Shown here in pieces: positions 1 through 6,205 of a DNA stretch of 6,205 nt. A program made the position numbers and the translations under genes. This stretch comes from an uncultured Prevotella sp. (GTDB lineage Bacteria > Bacteroidota > Bacteroidia > Bacteroidales > Bacteroidaceae), in assembly GCA_938018155.1 (NCBI GenBank), contig CALIIG010000014.1, positions 1 to 6,205 of the forward strand, read 5' to 3'. How positions within the stretch are numbered: the first letter of the stretch is position 1; every line of letters starts with the position of its first letter. The notes under the pieces are model-generated. The model ran no database searches. It worked only from the letters and a program-made list of their open reading frames with translations, and had not been told where the DNA came from.

Positions 1-1262
1 TACGTGCCGACGGTAGTTCCAAACTTGCACCGGGACACCGTTGGGGTTATTTCCCCTCTTTTTCGGCAGCATGGCGCATTTCGCAGGAAAAGTTCATGCG
101 AAATGTATCATGGATTGACGACTTAAAGCTGCGCGGAGGATGGGGACAGACCGGTAACCAGAGCGGATTAGGCGATTATAGCTACCTCGCTCTGTACAAT
201 ATTAATCGCGTTCAGTGGTTTGGGACGGGCGGAGACCCCAATGCAGTGCCCACGCGTACGAAGGGCAGGCTGAGCAATCCTGAGCTAACGTGGGAGACAA
301 CATCGCAGACTAATGTGGGCTTAGACCTTACAGTGTTGAAGAATCGCCTCACAATCTATGTGGATTACTATTATAAACTGACACACAATTTGCTCATGAA
401 CATGACCCTTCCATCGGGTAGTGCCGATGCCAATACGATGGCATTCAACGGAGGTGAAATCGAAAATCATGGATGGGAATTGGCTGTAAGTTCAAAGAAT
501 TTGACAGGAAAGTTCAACTGGAATACCGATTTCAACATCTCGTTCAATCGTAATAAGCTCAAGAACCTGAAGCTGACAAAGGTATATCCTGCCGCAATTA
601 CGACCGATCATGTACACGATTATGTGGTGCGTAACACGCCGGGACGCCCCCTTGGCAGCTTTTACGGATATATTGCAGAGGGTGTTAATCGCGAAACAGG
701 TGAGTTAAACTATCGCGATATTAACAACGACGGCATTATTTCAGCCAATGACAGGACATACATTGGCGACCCGAACCCCGACTTTACTTTCGGTATGACG
801 AACACATTCGCATGGAAAGGTCTGAGCCTAAGCGTGCTCTTGCAGGGAAGTTACGGCAATGATATTTATAATGTATCGCGTATGGACAGCGAGGGTATGT
901 TTGACGGGCGCAACCAAAGCACAACGGTTCTCCGCCGTTGGCGTACTCCCGGCCAGATAACAGACGTGCCAAAGGCCAACTTTGACCAGAGAAACTCTAC
1001 CTATTATATAGAGGATGGCAGCTACTTGCGCGTGAAAAGTGTTACACTTTCTTACGATGTTCCTGCACCTTCGTTACGTAAACTGTACCTCACAAGGCTT
1101 ATGCCGTATATCTCTTTCACCAATTTGCTGACGTGGACAGGCTATACAGGTCGCGACCCGGAGGTGAATCAGTATGGCGACAGCGGTACCGTTCAGGGAC
1201 TCGACTGGGGTACTTATCCTTTAAGCAGGTCGTTTGTGATGGGTATTAAGGTTGAATTCTGA
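1..1262 (+). CDS. SusC/RagA-type TonB-dependent outer-membrane transporter, C-terminal part (5' end outside window)
   Basis: This is the C-terminal 419 residues of a SusC-like transporter, which imports oligosaccharides across the outer membrane using TonB-ExbBD energy and pairs with a SusD lid. The open frame runs in from the window edge (first whole codon at position 3), so the first ATG at 96 is internal. Residues encoded before it ([20 protein letters not shown], then an AAWRISQE stretch) are typical SusC barrel sequence. Other family marks are [13 protein letters not shown], the DPNPDFTFG strand, a late DPEVNQYGD turn and the ending [15 protein letters not shown], whose terminal Phe is the usual outer-membrane assembly signal. 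A calcium-loop-like [12 protein letters not shown] lies at 717-752. SusC proteins are usually about 1000 residues, so the signal peptide, carboxypeptidase-like domain, plug and TonB box are missing here only because of the window edge. The next gene is its SusD partner, 175 bp downstream. Substrate cannot be read from this part. Confidence 0.96.
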   Translation, partial: RADGSSKLAPGHRWGYFPSFSAAWRISQEKFMRNVSWIDDLKLRGGWGQTGNQSGLGDYSYLALYNINRVQWFGTGGDPNAVPTRTKGRLSNPELTWETTSQTNVGLDLTVLKNRLTIYVDYYYKLTHNLLMNMTLPSGSADANTMAFNGGEIENHGWELAVSSKNLTGKFNWNTDFNISFNRNKLKNLKLTKVYPAAITTDHVHDYVVRNTPGRPLGSFYGYIAEGVNRETGELNYRDINNDGIISANDRTYIGDPNPDFTFGMTNTFAWKGLSLSVLLQGSYGNDIYNVSRMDSEGMFDGRNQSTTVLRRWRTPGQITDVPKANFDQRNSTYYIEDGSYLRVKSVTLSYDVPAPSLRKLYLTRLMPYISFTNLLTWTGYTGRDPEVNQYGDSGTVQGLDWGTYPLSRSFVMGIKVEF

Positions 1263-1294
1263 TTCTCAAACCAGTTATAAATTAATAATCAATC

Positions 1295-1382
1295 AACGTA
1301 AGGTTCTATAACAACCAACGTAAGGTTCTATAACAACCAACATGAGGTTCTATAAAAAATAACATGAGGTTCTATAAAAAAT
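1295..1382. repeat. Four tandem 22-bp direct repeats (A-A-B-B) between susC-like and susD-like genes
   Basis: Four contiguous 22-bp units lie at 1295-1316, 1317-1338, 1339-1360 and 1361-1382. All share the core ggttctataa. Units 1 and 2 are identical to each other, beginning aacgtaa and ending caacc. Units 3 and 4 are identical to each other, beginning aacatga and ending aaaat. The two types differ at 5 of 22 positions. A fifth unit is only hinted at by aacgtaaa at 1383-1390, after which similarity fades. The unit is not a multiple of three and no reading frame crosses the array. The B units carry A6 tracts at 1354-1359 and 1376-1381, 22 bp apart, close to two helical turns. The rest of the gap (1263-1294 and 1391-1437) is AT-rich, with no convincing promoter or terminator. 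Function unknown; replication slippage could produce the pairwise identity. Confidence 0.93.
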
Positions 1383-1437
1383 AACGTAAATTCAGAACTT
1401 TACTCACATAAAGTTGATTTCAAAACAGCATATTATT

Positions 1438-2961
1438 ATGAAAAAAATATCATTAAAGATGGGTGTTTTCTGTGGATTGGCGTTGGGATTATTCAATGCT
1501 TGTTCGCTCGATATTGCCCCGATCTCTGATCCTTCCGAGCTAACGGAGGGAGGAAAAACTGATACTGCCACTGTCATTCTGAAAGATAAGGCTGCTGCCG
1601 ACAACCAATTGAAGGCTATTTATGAGCTTTATCGCACCAGGCAAGAGCACTTACACCTCGACTATGTCATCCTTGGGGAGGCACATGCAGACAATGCTTA
1701 CGGTGGAACAACAGGCACAGAGACCACTCCTTTGGAAGTAAACTCGATTGATGCAAGCAATGGAAACTTCAGTCGTGACTGGAACAGGTATCTCGAAGAC
1801 ATCGCAAAGGCCAATGTTTTAATTAATGGAGCAGAGCAATTGCTTAAAAAAGGAGCTATCAATAATGCTGAATACAGGTCGTATAAAGCTCAGGGAGAGC
1901 TGTTCCGTGCGCAAATGATGTTCCGCCTTGCCCGCATATGGGGTTCGTTTCCAGTGATTACTTCCATTGCGAAAACAATTACATCGAACAACATTGAGGA
2001 AGTATGGCCTTCGTATTATCCTCCTCGTTCAACGCGCGAAGAGTGCTATAAGCAGATTGTTTCTGATTTAGAGTATGCGGCTCAAAATGCTCCTGACTTT
2101 GACTCTGCAGACCGTACGCGCCTGACTAAGCCCGTAGCCTTGGCCTTTTTAGCCAAGGTTTATGCTGAAAAACCAGTACAGGATTATGATAAGGTAATCC
2201 AATACGCCGAACAGGTACGCAATACTCCCGGTATCGAATTGGAACCATCGTTCTCCACTTTGTGGGGATGGAACCCGGTTACACAGGATTGTGTTAAGCG
2301 AAATACATCAGAAGGTATTCAGGAAATACATTGGAGCCCGGGCGCAGGCAACTGGGAAAGCTGGATGTACGGCCGCTGTTTGGAGAACTATAACCAGTCT
2401 TTTACATGGGCAAAATGGGTTACTCCTTCGCGCGATTTGATTAAAGACTTCCACGATGAGGGCGATACGGCACGATTTAATCAAACTGTTGTCTACTACT
2501 CTTGCACGTGGAGCAACTACTATCCCGCTGCCAACTATCCGTTTATGTACAAGTTACGTTCAGGCTATAACAATGAATATGTCGTGCGTCTGGCTGATAT
2601 AATCCTGCTTGAAGCCGAGGCTTATGCCTTCAAAGGGAATTTATCGAAGAGTGCCGAGCTTGTAAACATGATTCGTCATCGTGCAAAATTGCCCGATCTT
2701 ACAGCCGACAAAACGGCTACTAAGAATGCCATGATTGAGGCAGTATTGCATGAACGCCGCCTGGAACTGGCTATGGAGGGAGAGCGTTGGTTCGATCTTT
2801 GCCGATATGGCAAGGTTGAACAGTATATGAATACGATTAATAGTCGTGATGTTGGCCGTCTGCCGCAGAAGAAAGCATTTGATAGTAATTCATACCTTTT
2901 CCCCATTCCGCAGACCGCTCTCGACCAGAATTCCAACCTTATACAGAATCCCGGTTACTAA
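1438..2961 (+). CDS. SusD/RagB-family outer-membrane glycan-binding lipoprotein
   Basis: This 507-residue surface lipoprotein is the predicted lid and glycan-binding partner of the SusC-like transporter just upstream. I chose the ATG at 1438 because it gives a standard lipoprotein signal: MKK, a hydrophobic stretch, then LFNAC with the lipid-bearing Cys at residue 22. An in-frame ATG at 1414 would add only MISKQHII. Residues after the Cys (SLDIAPISD) are typical of SusD proteins. Family marks include the helix around residues 147-167 (SYKAQGELFRAQMMFRLARIWG region, followed by SFPVITS), the LADIILLEAEAYAFKGN helix, ERRLELAMEGERWFDL at about 439-454 and the closing FPIPQTALDQNSNLIQNPGY. These match an N-terminal SusD-like domain and a C-terminal SusD/RagB domain. 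Length is normal and no disruption is seen. Trp-rich stretches (for example WSPGAGNWESWMYG) could line a sugar site, but substrate is not readable. Expected to be co-transcribed with the flanking genes. Confidence 0.96.
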   Translation: MKKISLKMGVFCGLALGLFNACSLDIAPISDPSELTEGGKTDTATVILKDKAAADNQLKAIYELYRTRQEHLHLDYVILGEAHADNAYGGTTGTETTPLEVNSIDASNGNFSRDWNRYLEDIAKANVLINGAEQLLKKGAINNAEYRSYKAQGELFRAQMMFRLARIWGSFPVITSIAKTITSNNIEEVWPSYYPPRSTREECYKQIVSDLEYAAQNAPDFDSADRTRLTKPVALAFLAKVYAEKPVQDYDKVIQYAEQVRNTPGIELEPSFSTLWGWNPVTQDCVKRNTSEGIQEIHWSPGAGNWESWMYGRCLENYNQSFTWAKWVTPSRDLIKDFHDEGDTARFNQTVVYYSCTWSNYYPAANYPFMYKLRSGYNNEYVVRLADIILLEAEAYAFKGNLSKSAELVNMIRHRAKLPDLTADKTATKNAMIEAVLHERRLELAMEGERWFDLCRYGKVEQYMNTINSRDVGRLPQKKAFDSNSYLFPIPQTALDQNSNLIQNPGY

Positions 2962-3015
2962 AATGCGTCGGTATTCATGTTGAAAAACAGAAGTATCATT
3001 CTAAAATTAGCAGCA

Positions 3016-4563
3016 ATGAAGCAAACAAATATAAACATTTTCCATTCACTTATGCGCACGAAATTCATGGCACCATTATGTGCTTTTGCCATGTTTGGGC
3101 TTACAGCGTGTAACGTTGACAATGGTTTAGACTTACAGAAACCATTGCCAAACGAAAGTCTTTCCATCAATCCTGTTCCCGCAAATAATCAGGTTCGTAC
3201 GTTCACAACAACGGCAAACGGTGTTAGTTTGTTGAAGCAAGATTCGGTCAATACATTGTCGGGCGTCAACATGGCACCAACAACCATTGAGATTGCCCCC
3301 TCTCAACACAAGCAAACGATGGAGGGATTTGGCTACGCTATCACTTATTCAACAGCGTATAACTTGCTGAAAATGGATAAGACCGACCGCGAAACGTTCT
3401 TAAAAAGAACCTTTTCGCCTGTAGCCGGATATGGTGCAAGCTATGTAAGAATATCAATAGGGTGCAGCGATTTCTCCAGTACCGAGTATACATTATGTGA
3501 TAAACCCGGTCTCGAAAACTTTGCATTGCAAAATGATGAAACCCATTTTGTAATACCAGTATTGAAGGAAATTCTGGCCATTAATCCTGATTTAAAGATT
3601 ATTGCTTCCCCATGGACGTGCCCCCGATGGATGAAAGTGGCCGACATTGTTACAAAAACGCCGCACAATAAGTGGACCGACGGCCATCTGAATCCTGATT
3701 ATCGTGCCGACTATGCACAATATTTTGTGAAGTTTGTGCAGGCTATGCAGCAGCAAGGCATTCGTATTTATGCCGTAACACCGCAAAATGAGCCGCTCAA
3801 TCACGGCAATTGCGCGTCTACTTACATGCCCTGGCAGGAAGAAGCACCGTTTGTAAAGGAGCTGGCCCACGCTTTTAAGTCGTCAGGATTAGCCACGAAG
3901 ATTTATGTCTACGACCACAATTACGACTACGCTAACGGTCAGGACGACTATCCTGTAAAGGTTTATGACGCCCTCGGCAGCTACAATGGTTCCGAACTCG
4001 TTGTAGGGGCTGCCTTTCATGACTATGGAGGCAACAACTCAGAACTTACCAACGTCTATAAAAAAGCACCTGGAAAGGAGCTGATTTTTTCAGAATCGAG
4101 CATTGGAACCTGGAACGAGGGCCATAATTTATCCAAGCGTCTGGTTGCCGATATGAAGAATGTGGTTCTCGGTACGGTCAATAAGATGTGCAAAGCAGTG
4201 CTGGTTTGGAATCTGATGTTAGACTCAAGGATGGGGCCTAACCTCGCAGGGGGATGCCAGACATGCTTTGGAGCCGTCGACATTGATGCGGCAAGCTACA
4301 AAAACATCACCTGTAATTCACACTATTATGTCATCAGTCAGATTGCCTCCGTGGTTAAACCAGGAGCCGTAAGGCTTGGCGTGAAGAGGGATATACAAAA
4401 CGACAAACTTATCCATGCCGAGTTTTTAAATCCCGACAACACCTATGCGGCTGTGCTTCTGAATACTGATGATTATGACTTGCTGGTTACATTGAGTGAC
4501 GGTAATCATCATTTTCAGGTTAAAATACCTACAAATGCCGTGGTATCGGCACGCTGGAAATAG
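3016..4563 (+). CDS. GH30-family glycoside hydrolase lipoprotein, probable endo-beta-1,6-glucanase type
   Basis: This retaining (beta/alpha)8 glycosidase is probably anchored at the cell surface. With the ATG at 3016 it has 515 residues, a hydrophobic leader and an LTAC lipobox (Cys32). Alternative in-frame ATGs are at 2977 (unusually long leader) and 3052 (a compact MRTKF leader), so the start is uncertain. The predicted acid/base is Glu259 in TPQNEP (codon 3790) and the predicted nucleophile is Glu360 in IFSES (codon 4093). MEGFGYAITYS, IGCSDFSSTEYTLCD, SPWTCPRWMK, AFHDYGG and the WNLMLDSRMGPNLAGGC segment also fit GH30. The C-terminal 80 or so residues fit the small beta-sandwich that packs on the barrel. 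Motifs and SusCD context resemble GH30_3 beta-1,6-glucanases of Bacteroides; a beta-glucosidase or another GH30 subfamily is possible. Residues 33-85 after the lipid Cys look like a linker. It lies 54 bp after the susD-like gene and 25 bp before the next, so it is operonic. Confidence 0.93.
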   Translation: MKQTNINIFHSLMRTKFMAPLCAFAMFGLTACNVDNGLDLQKPLPNESLSINPVPANNQVRTFTTTANGVSLLKQDSVNTLSGVNMAPTTIEIAPSQHKQTMEGFGYAITYSTAYNLLKMDKTDRETFLKRTFSPVAGYGASYVRISIGCSDFSSTEYTLCDKPGLENFALQNDETHFVIPVLKEILAINPDLKIIASPWTCPRWMKVADIVTKTPHNKWTDGHLNPDYRADYAQYFVKFVQAMQQQGIRIYAVTPQNEPLNHGNCASTYMPWQEEAPFVKELAHAFKSSGLATKIYVYDHNYDYANGQDDYPVKVYDALGSYNGSELVVGAAFHDYGGNNSELTNVYKKAPGKELIFSESSIGTWNEGHNLSKRLVADMKNVVLGTVNKMCKAVLVWNLMLDSRMGPNLAGGCQTCFGAVDIDAASYKNITCNSHYYVISQIASVVKPGAVRLGVKRDIQNDKLIHAEFLNPDNTYAAVLLNTDDYDLLVTLSDGNHHFQVKIPTNAVVSARWK

Positions 4564-4588
4564 AATGTAAACATTTAAAAGTTTGGAT

Positions 4589-5995
4589 ATGAAAATAAAT
4601 AAGATATTCGGAAAATTCGCTTCGGGGGCTTCTGTTATGGCCTTTGTGCTGATGCTTGGCCTTGTACCCACATCATGTAGCGACGATAATAACGACGTGG
4701 CACCAAAAGATGGCAACCCGCAAATTGATGTTGCGGCCGTCAGCCCGGCTCTGTTTGGCGACAGCATTACGGTGAACGTGAAATGCACCGACACCAAAGT
4801 GCCGTTGTCAACACTTAAGGCTGTACTGAAATATGGCCAGGAAAGCGTGCAGAATATAACCCTTCGCACAAAGGCTGATGGCGATTATCAGGTTCGCCTT
4901 TATATGCCGTTCTGCCAGAATGTGCCCGATGGCAATGCTCAATTGCAGCTTACTTTACAGGACATTCATTTTACAACAGTTGAGAAAACGGTCGATATTC
5001 CTCTGTCACGCCCTCATTATGCTTCAATCAAATTGGTGACAAGCACAGGCAATGAGTACACAATGATACCCGATCCAGGCAATCCTTACCTGTTCTCTAC
5101 AATGGTAAGCTCACCCTCTTCCAAGACGGTAAAAGGACACATTGTTGCGCCAGGGCAAGGCAGTAACGGGCGTAAGATAACCTTCGGGCAGGGTACACAG
5201 GGCGTCGTGCAAGACGTAACCGACGACATCAGCTTCGTCAACACGGCGCGTGGCACGTTTAAAGTTACCTTCAATACGCTTACCTATGCCTATTCTCCCG
5301 TTTACGACCCCGCTACAGCATCGCAGGAAATTGTGTTCTCGGCTATGGAAAACACCTTCGACGGCGAGCTGACGCAGGGCCGGAACTACGAGTTTGTAGG
5401 GCTGGCTGCCGTTAATTCGCCCGGCTGGTATTACGATCCCGACTTCTTTACACCGAACGGTGACGGCACCTATAAGTTTAAAGCGGTAACGGGTAATTAC
5501 CATATTACGGCCAACACTACGCGTAACGGTTTCCAGATTTGGGCCGCCAAGGCCGACAAATCAACTGCAAAACTGGCAGCTGACGGCTCTGGTGCTATAT
5601 GGATTATTGGCAACGACGGCTTCGGCAAGCCTGCCTTCAGCTTTGTTGCAGGGCAGAACTGGTGGACCGATACGAACCACGCGCTCTGCATGGCACAGGT
5701 AAGAGACAAGGTTTATCAGGTTACACTAACCGTCGGCAGGCAGTTACGCGCCACCGATGTCAACTTTAAGTTCTTCGGACAGCAGGGTTGGGGCACCGAG
5801 TTTAAAGGCACAGCTGCCAGCTATCATCTCACGTCAACAAGCCCTGTATTCTGTGTAGGCGACGGCAACGGGCACGATAACGGCAACATTTATGTGCCTG
5901 CGGGAACAACACTTAACAATGGTGATACCTACGTGCTTACCATTGACCTTACACAGGGTTGCGACAAGGGCGTGCTTTCAGCCGTAAAACTGTAG
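4589..5995 (+). CDS. Multidomain surface lipoprotein, probable accessory surface glycan-binding protein (SGBP)
   Basis: This 468-residue lipoprotein is probably the SusE/F-position glycan-binding protein of the locus. The ATG at 4589 is preferred; the frame could also open at a TTG at 4583. The signal has MKINK, a hydrophobic core and PTSC with Cys30. Pro at the -3 position is not ideal for a lipobox, but the following SDDNND matches the acidic export signal of surface lipoproteins in this phylum. Three beta-rich parts can be suggested: an Ig-like region at about 45-138, a middle region at about 145-255, and a C-terminal region at about 265-468 with DGTYKF and many aromatics (Trp280, 318, 338, 358, 359, 401). 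The C-terminal part is where SusE/F-like proteins bind glycan. It resembles proteins carrying domains of unknown function in Bacteroides GH30 loci (possibly DUF5125/DUF5121, recalled and unchecked). No catalytic motif was recognised. It is the last gene before the operon terminator. Confidence 0.82.
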   Translation: MKINKIFGKFASGASVMAFVLMLGLVPTSCSDDNNDVAPKDGNPQIDVAAVSPALFGDSITVNVKCTDTKVPLSTLKAVLKYGQESVQNITLRTKADGDYQVRLYMPFCQNVPDGNAQLQLTLQDIHFTTVEKTVDIPLSRPHYASIKLVTSTGNEYTMIPDPGNPYLFSTMVSSPSSKTVKGHIVAPGQGSNGRKITFGQGTQGVVQDVTDDISFVNTARGTFKVTFNTLTYAYSPVYDPATASQEIVFSAMENTFDGELTQGRNYEFVGLAAVNSPGWYYDPDFFTPNGDGTYKFKAVTGNYHITANTTRNGFQIWAAKADKSTAKLAADGSGAIWIIGNDGFGKPAFSFVAGQNWWTDTNHALCMAQVRDKVYQVTLTVGRQLRATDVNFKFFGQQGWGTEFKGTAASYHLTSTSPVFCVGDGNGHDNGNIYVPAGTTLNNGDTYVLTIDLTQGCDKGVLSAVKL

Positions 5996-6039
5996 TATAT
6001 GGGCATGTAAGGCACCAGCCTTTATTGTAATATCATGAG

Positions 6040-6077
6040 CAAGGTTCTGCAAAAAGGCAGAACCTTGTTTTTGTTTT
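6040..6077 (+). terminator. Intrinsic terminator of the PUL operon
   Basis: A perfect 11-bp stem, caaggttctgc (6040-6050) paired with gcagaaccttg (6057-6067), closes a 6-nt loop aaaaag and is followed directly by tttttgtttt (6068-6077). It begins 44 nt after the stop codon of the SGBP gene. The T-tract is only on the + strand side, so it acts on transcripts coming from the PUL. The 44 nt between stop and hairpin hold nothing recognisable. Confidence 0.94.
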
Positions 6078-6110
6078 ACATGTTGTAATACAGGCTATTT
6101 GACATTGAAA

Positions 6111-6148
6111 TATAAAAAGGGGAGAAAGCCTTATCGAAGCTTTCTCCC
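6111..6148 (-). terminator. Intrinsic terminator downstream of tRNA-Lys
   Basis: The arms gggagaaagc (6120-6129) and gctttctccc (6139-6148) form a perfect 10-bp stem with a 9-nt loop. Read on the - strand the hairpin is followed by CTTTTTATA (complement of 6111-6119), a U-tract. It starts 4 nt past the 3' end of the tRNA, so it ends the tRNA transcript. It faces the PUL terminator, with about 33 bp of featureless sequence between them. Confidence 0.88.
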
Positions 6149-6152
6149 GTTG

Positions 6153-6205
6153 TGCGCCCTTAGGGACTCGAACCCTAGACCCACTGATTAAGAGTCAGTT
6201 GCTCT
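6153..6205 (-). tRNA. tRNA-Lys(CTT), 3' part (5' end outside window)
   Basis: Reading the - strand, the D-stem 3' side AGAGC (6201-6205) is followed by the anticodon stem ACTGA/TCAGT (6195-6199 and 6183-6187). The loop CTCTTAA contains anticodon CTT (6190-6192), which reads the Lys codon AAG. Then come a 5-nt variable loop GGGTC, the T arm TAGGG-TTCGAGT-CCCTA (6161-6177), the acceptor 3' strand AGGGCGC (6154-6160) and discriminator A (6153). The bases after the discriminator are CAA, so the 3' CCA is not encoded and must be added enzymatically. The acceptor 5' strand and most of the D arm lie beyond the window, so the matching GCGCCCT half cannot be checked. Confidence 0.95.

Noticed and set aside
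1311..1327. aacc...ggtt inverted repeats inside the 22-bp array as a terminator or attenuator hairpin
   Set aside because: The stem is only 4 bp, cannot be extended, and has no T-tract after it.
1295..1382. The repeat array as a CRISPR
   Set aside because: Units are contiguous with no unique spacers, and no cas genes are nearby.
1409..1416. TAAAGTTG as a Bacteroidota -7 promoter element (TAnnTTTG) before the susD-like gene
   Set aside because: It has one mismatch in the key TTTG, and no TTTG or TTG -33 element is found at the right distance. It is more likely internal operon sequence.
4571..4590. TAAAAGTTTG just before the SGBP gene as a promoter
   Set aside because: The spacing is two bases off the TAnnTTTG pattern, and it sits inside a 25-bp gap directly at the start codon.
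4426..4869. 147-codon antisense open frame across the GH30/SGBP junction
   Set aside because: It lies opposite two well-supported genes, shows no recognisable protein motif, and looks like a by-product of sense-strand codon use. The same applies to the other antisense frames, such as 5111-5503.
1295..6067. Shared ggttct between the 22-bp repeats and the operon terminator stem
   Set aside because: The match is short and expected by chance; the flanking bases differ and the terminator is explained by its own inverted repeat.

Overview
The window looks like a Bacteroidota genome, most likely a Prevotella or Bacteroides-type member of the Bacteroidales. The grounds are a SusC/SusD pair, lipoproteins with acidic residues just after the lipid-bearing cysteine, the lack of clear Shine-Dalgarno sequences, and moderate GC by eye. 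It holds the 3' part of a polysaccharide utilization locus (PUL) on the + strand, followed by a tRNA gene on the - strand.

Layout: (1) 1-1262, the C-terminal 419 residues of a SusC-type TonB-dependent outer-membrane transporter, cut by the window edge. (2) 1263-1437, an AT-rich gap with four tandem 22-bp repeats in an A-A-B-B order. (3) 1438-2961, a SusD/RagB-family glycan-binding lipoprotein. (4) 3016-4563, a GH30-family glycoside hydrolase with lipoprotein signal and both catalytic glutamates. (5) 4589-5995, a multidomain lipoprotein that is probably the accessory surface glycan-binding protein. (6) 6040-6077, a strong intrinsic terminator closing the operon. (7) 6111-6205, a tRNA-Lys(CTT) gene on the opposite strand, truncated at its 5' end by the window edge, with its own intrinsic terminator.

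Inferred joint function: the GH30 enzyme cuts a beta-linked glycan at the cell surface, the SusD-like and accessory lipoproteins hold glycan or oligosaccharides, and the SusC-like channel imports the products using TonB energy. The gene order SusC-SusD-GH30-binding protein and the GH30 sequence resemble the fungal beta-1,6-glucan (pustulan) locus of Bacteroides thetaiotaomicron, recalled as BT3310-BT3314. This makes beta-1,6-glucan the leading substrate hypothesis, unproven from sequence alone. No exo-acting glucosidase (such as GH3) and no regulator lies in the window. If they exist they are upstream of position 1 or elsewhere, because the operon clearly ends at the terminator.

Nothing here amounts to a clearly new system. 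The most unexplained element is the tandem repeat array between the susC-like and susD-like genes.
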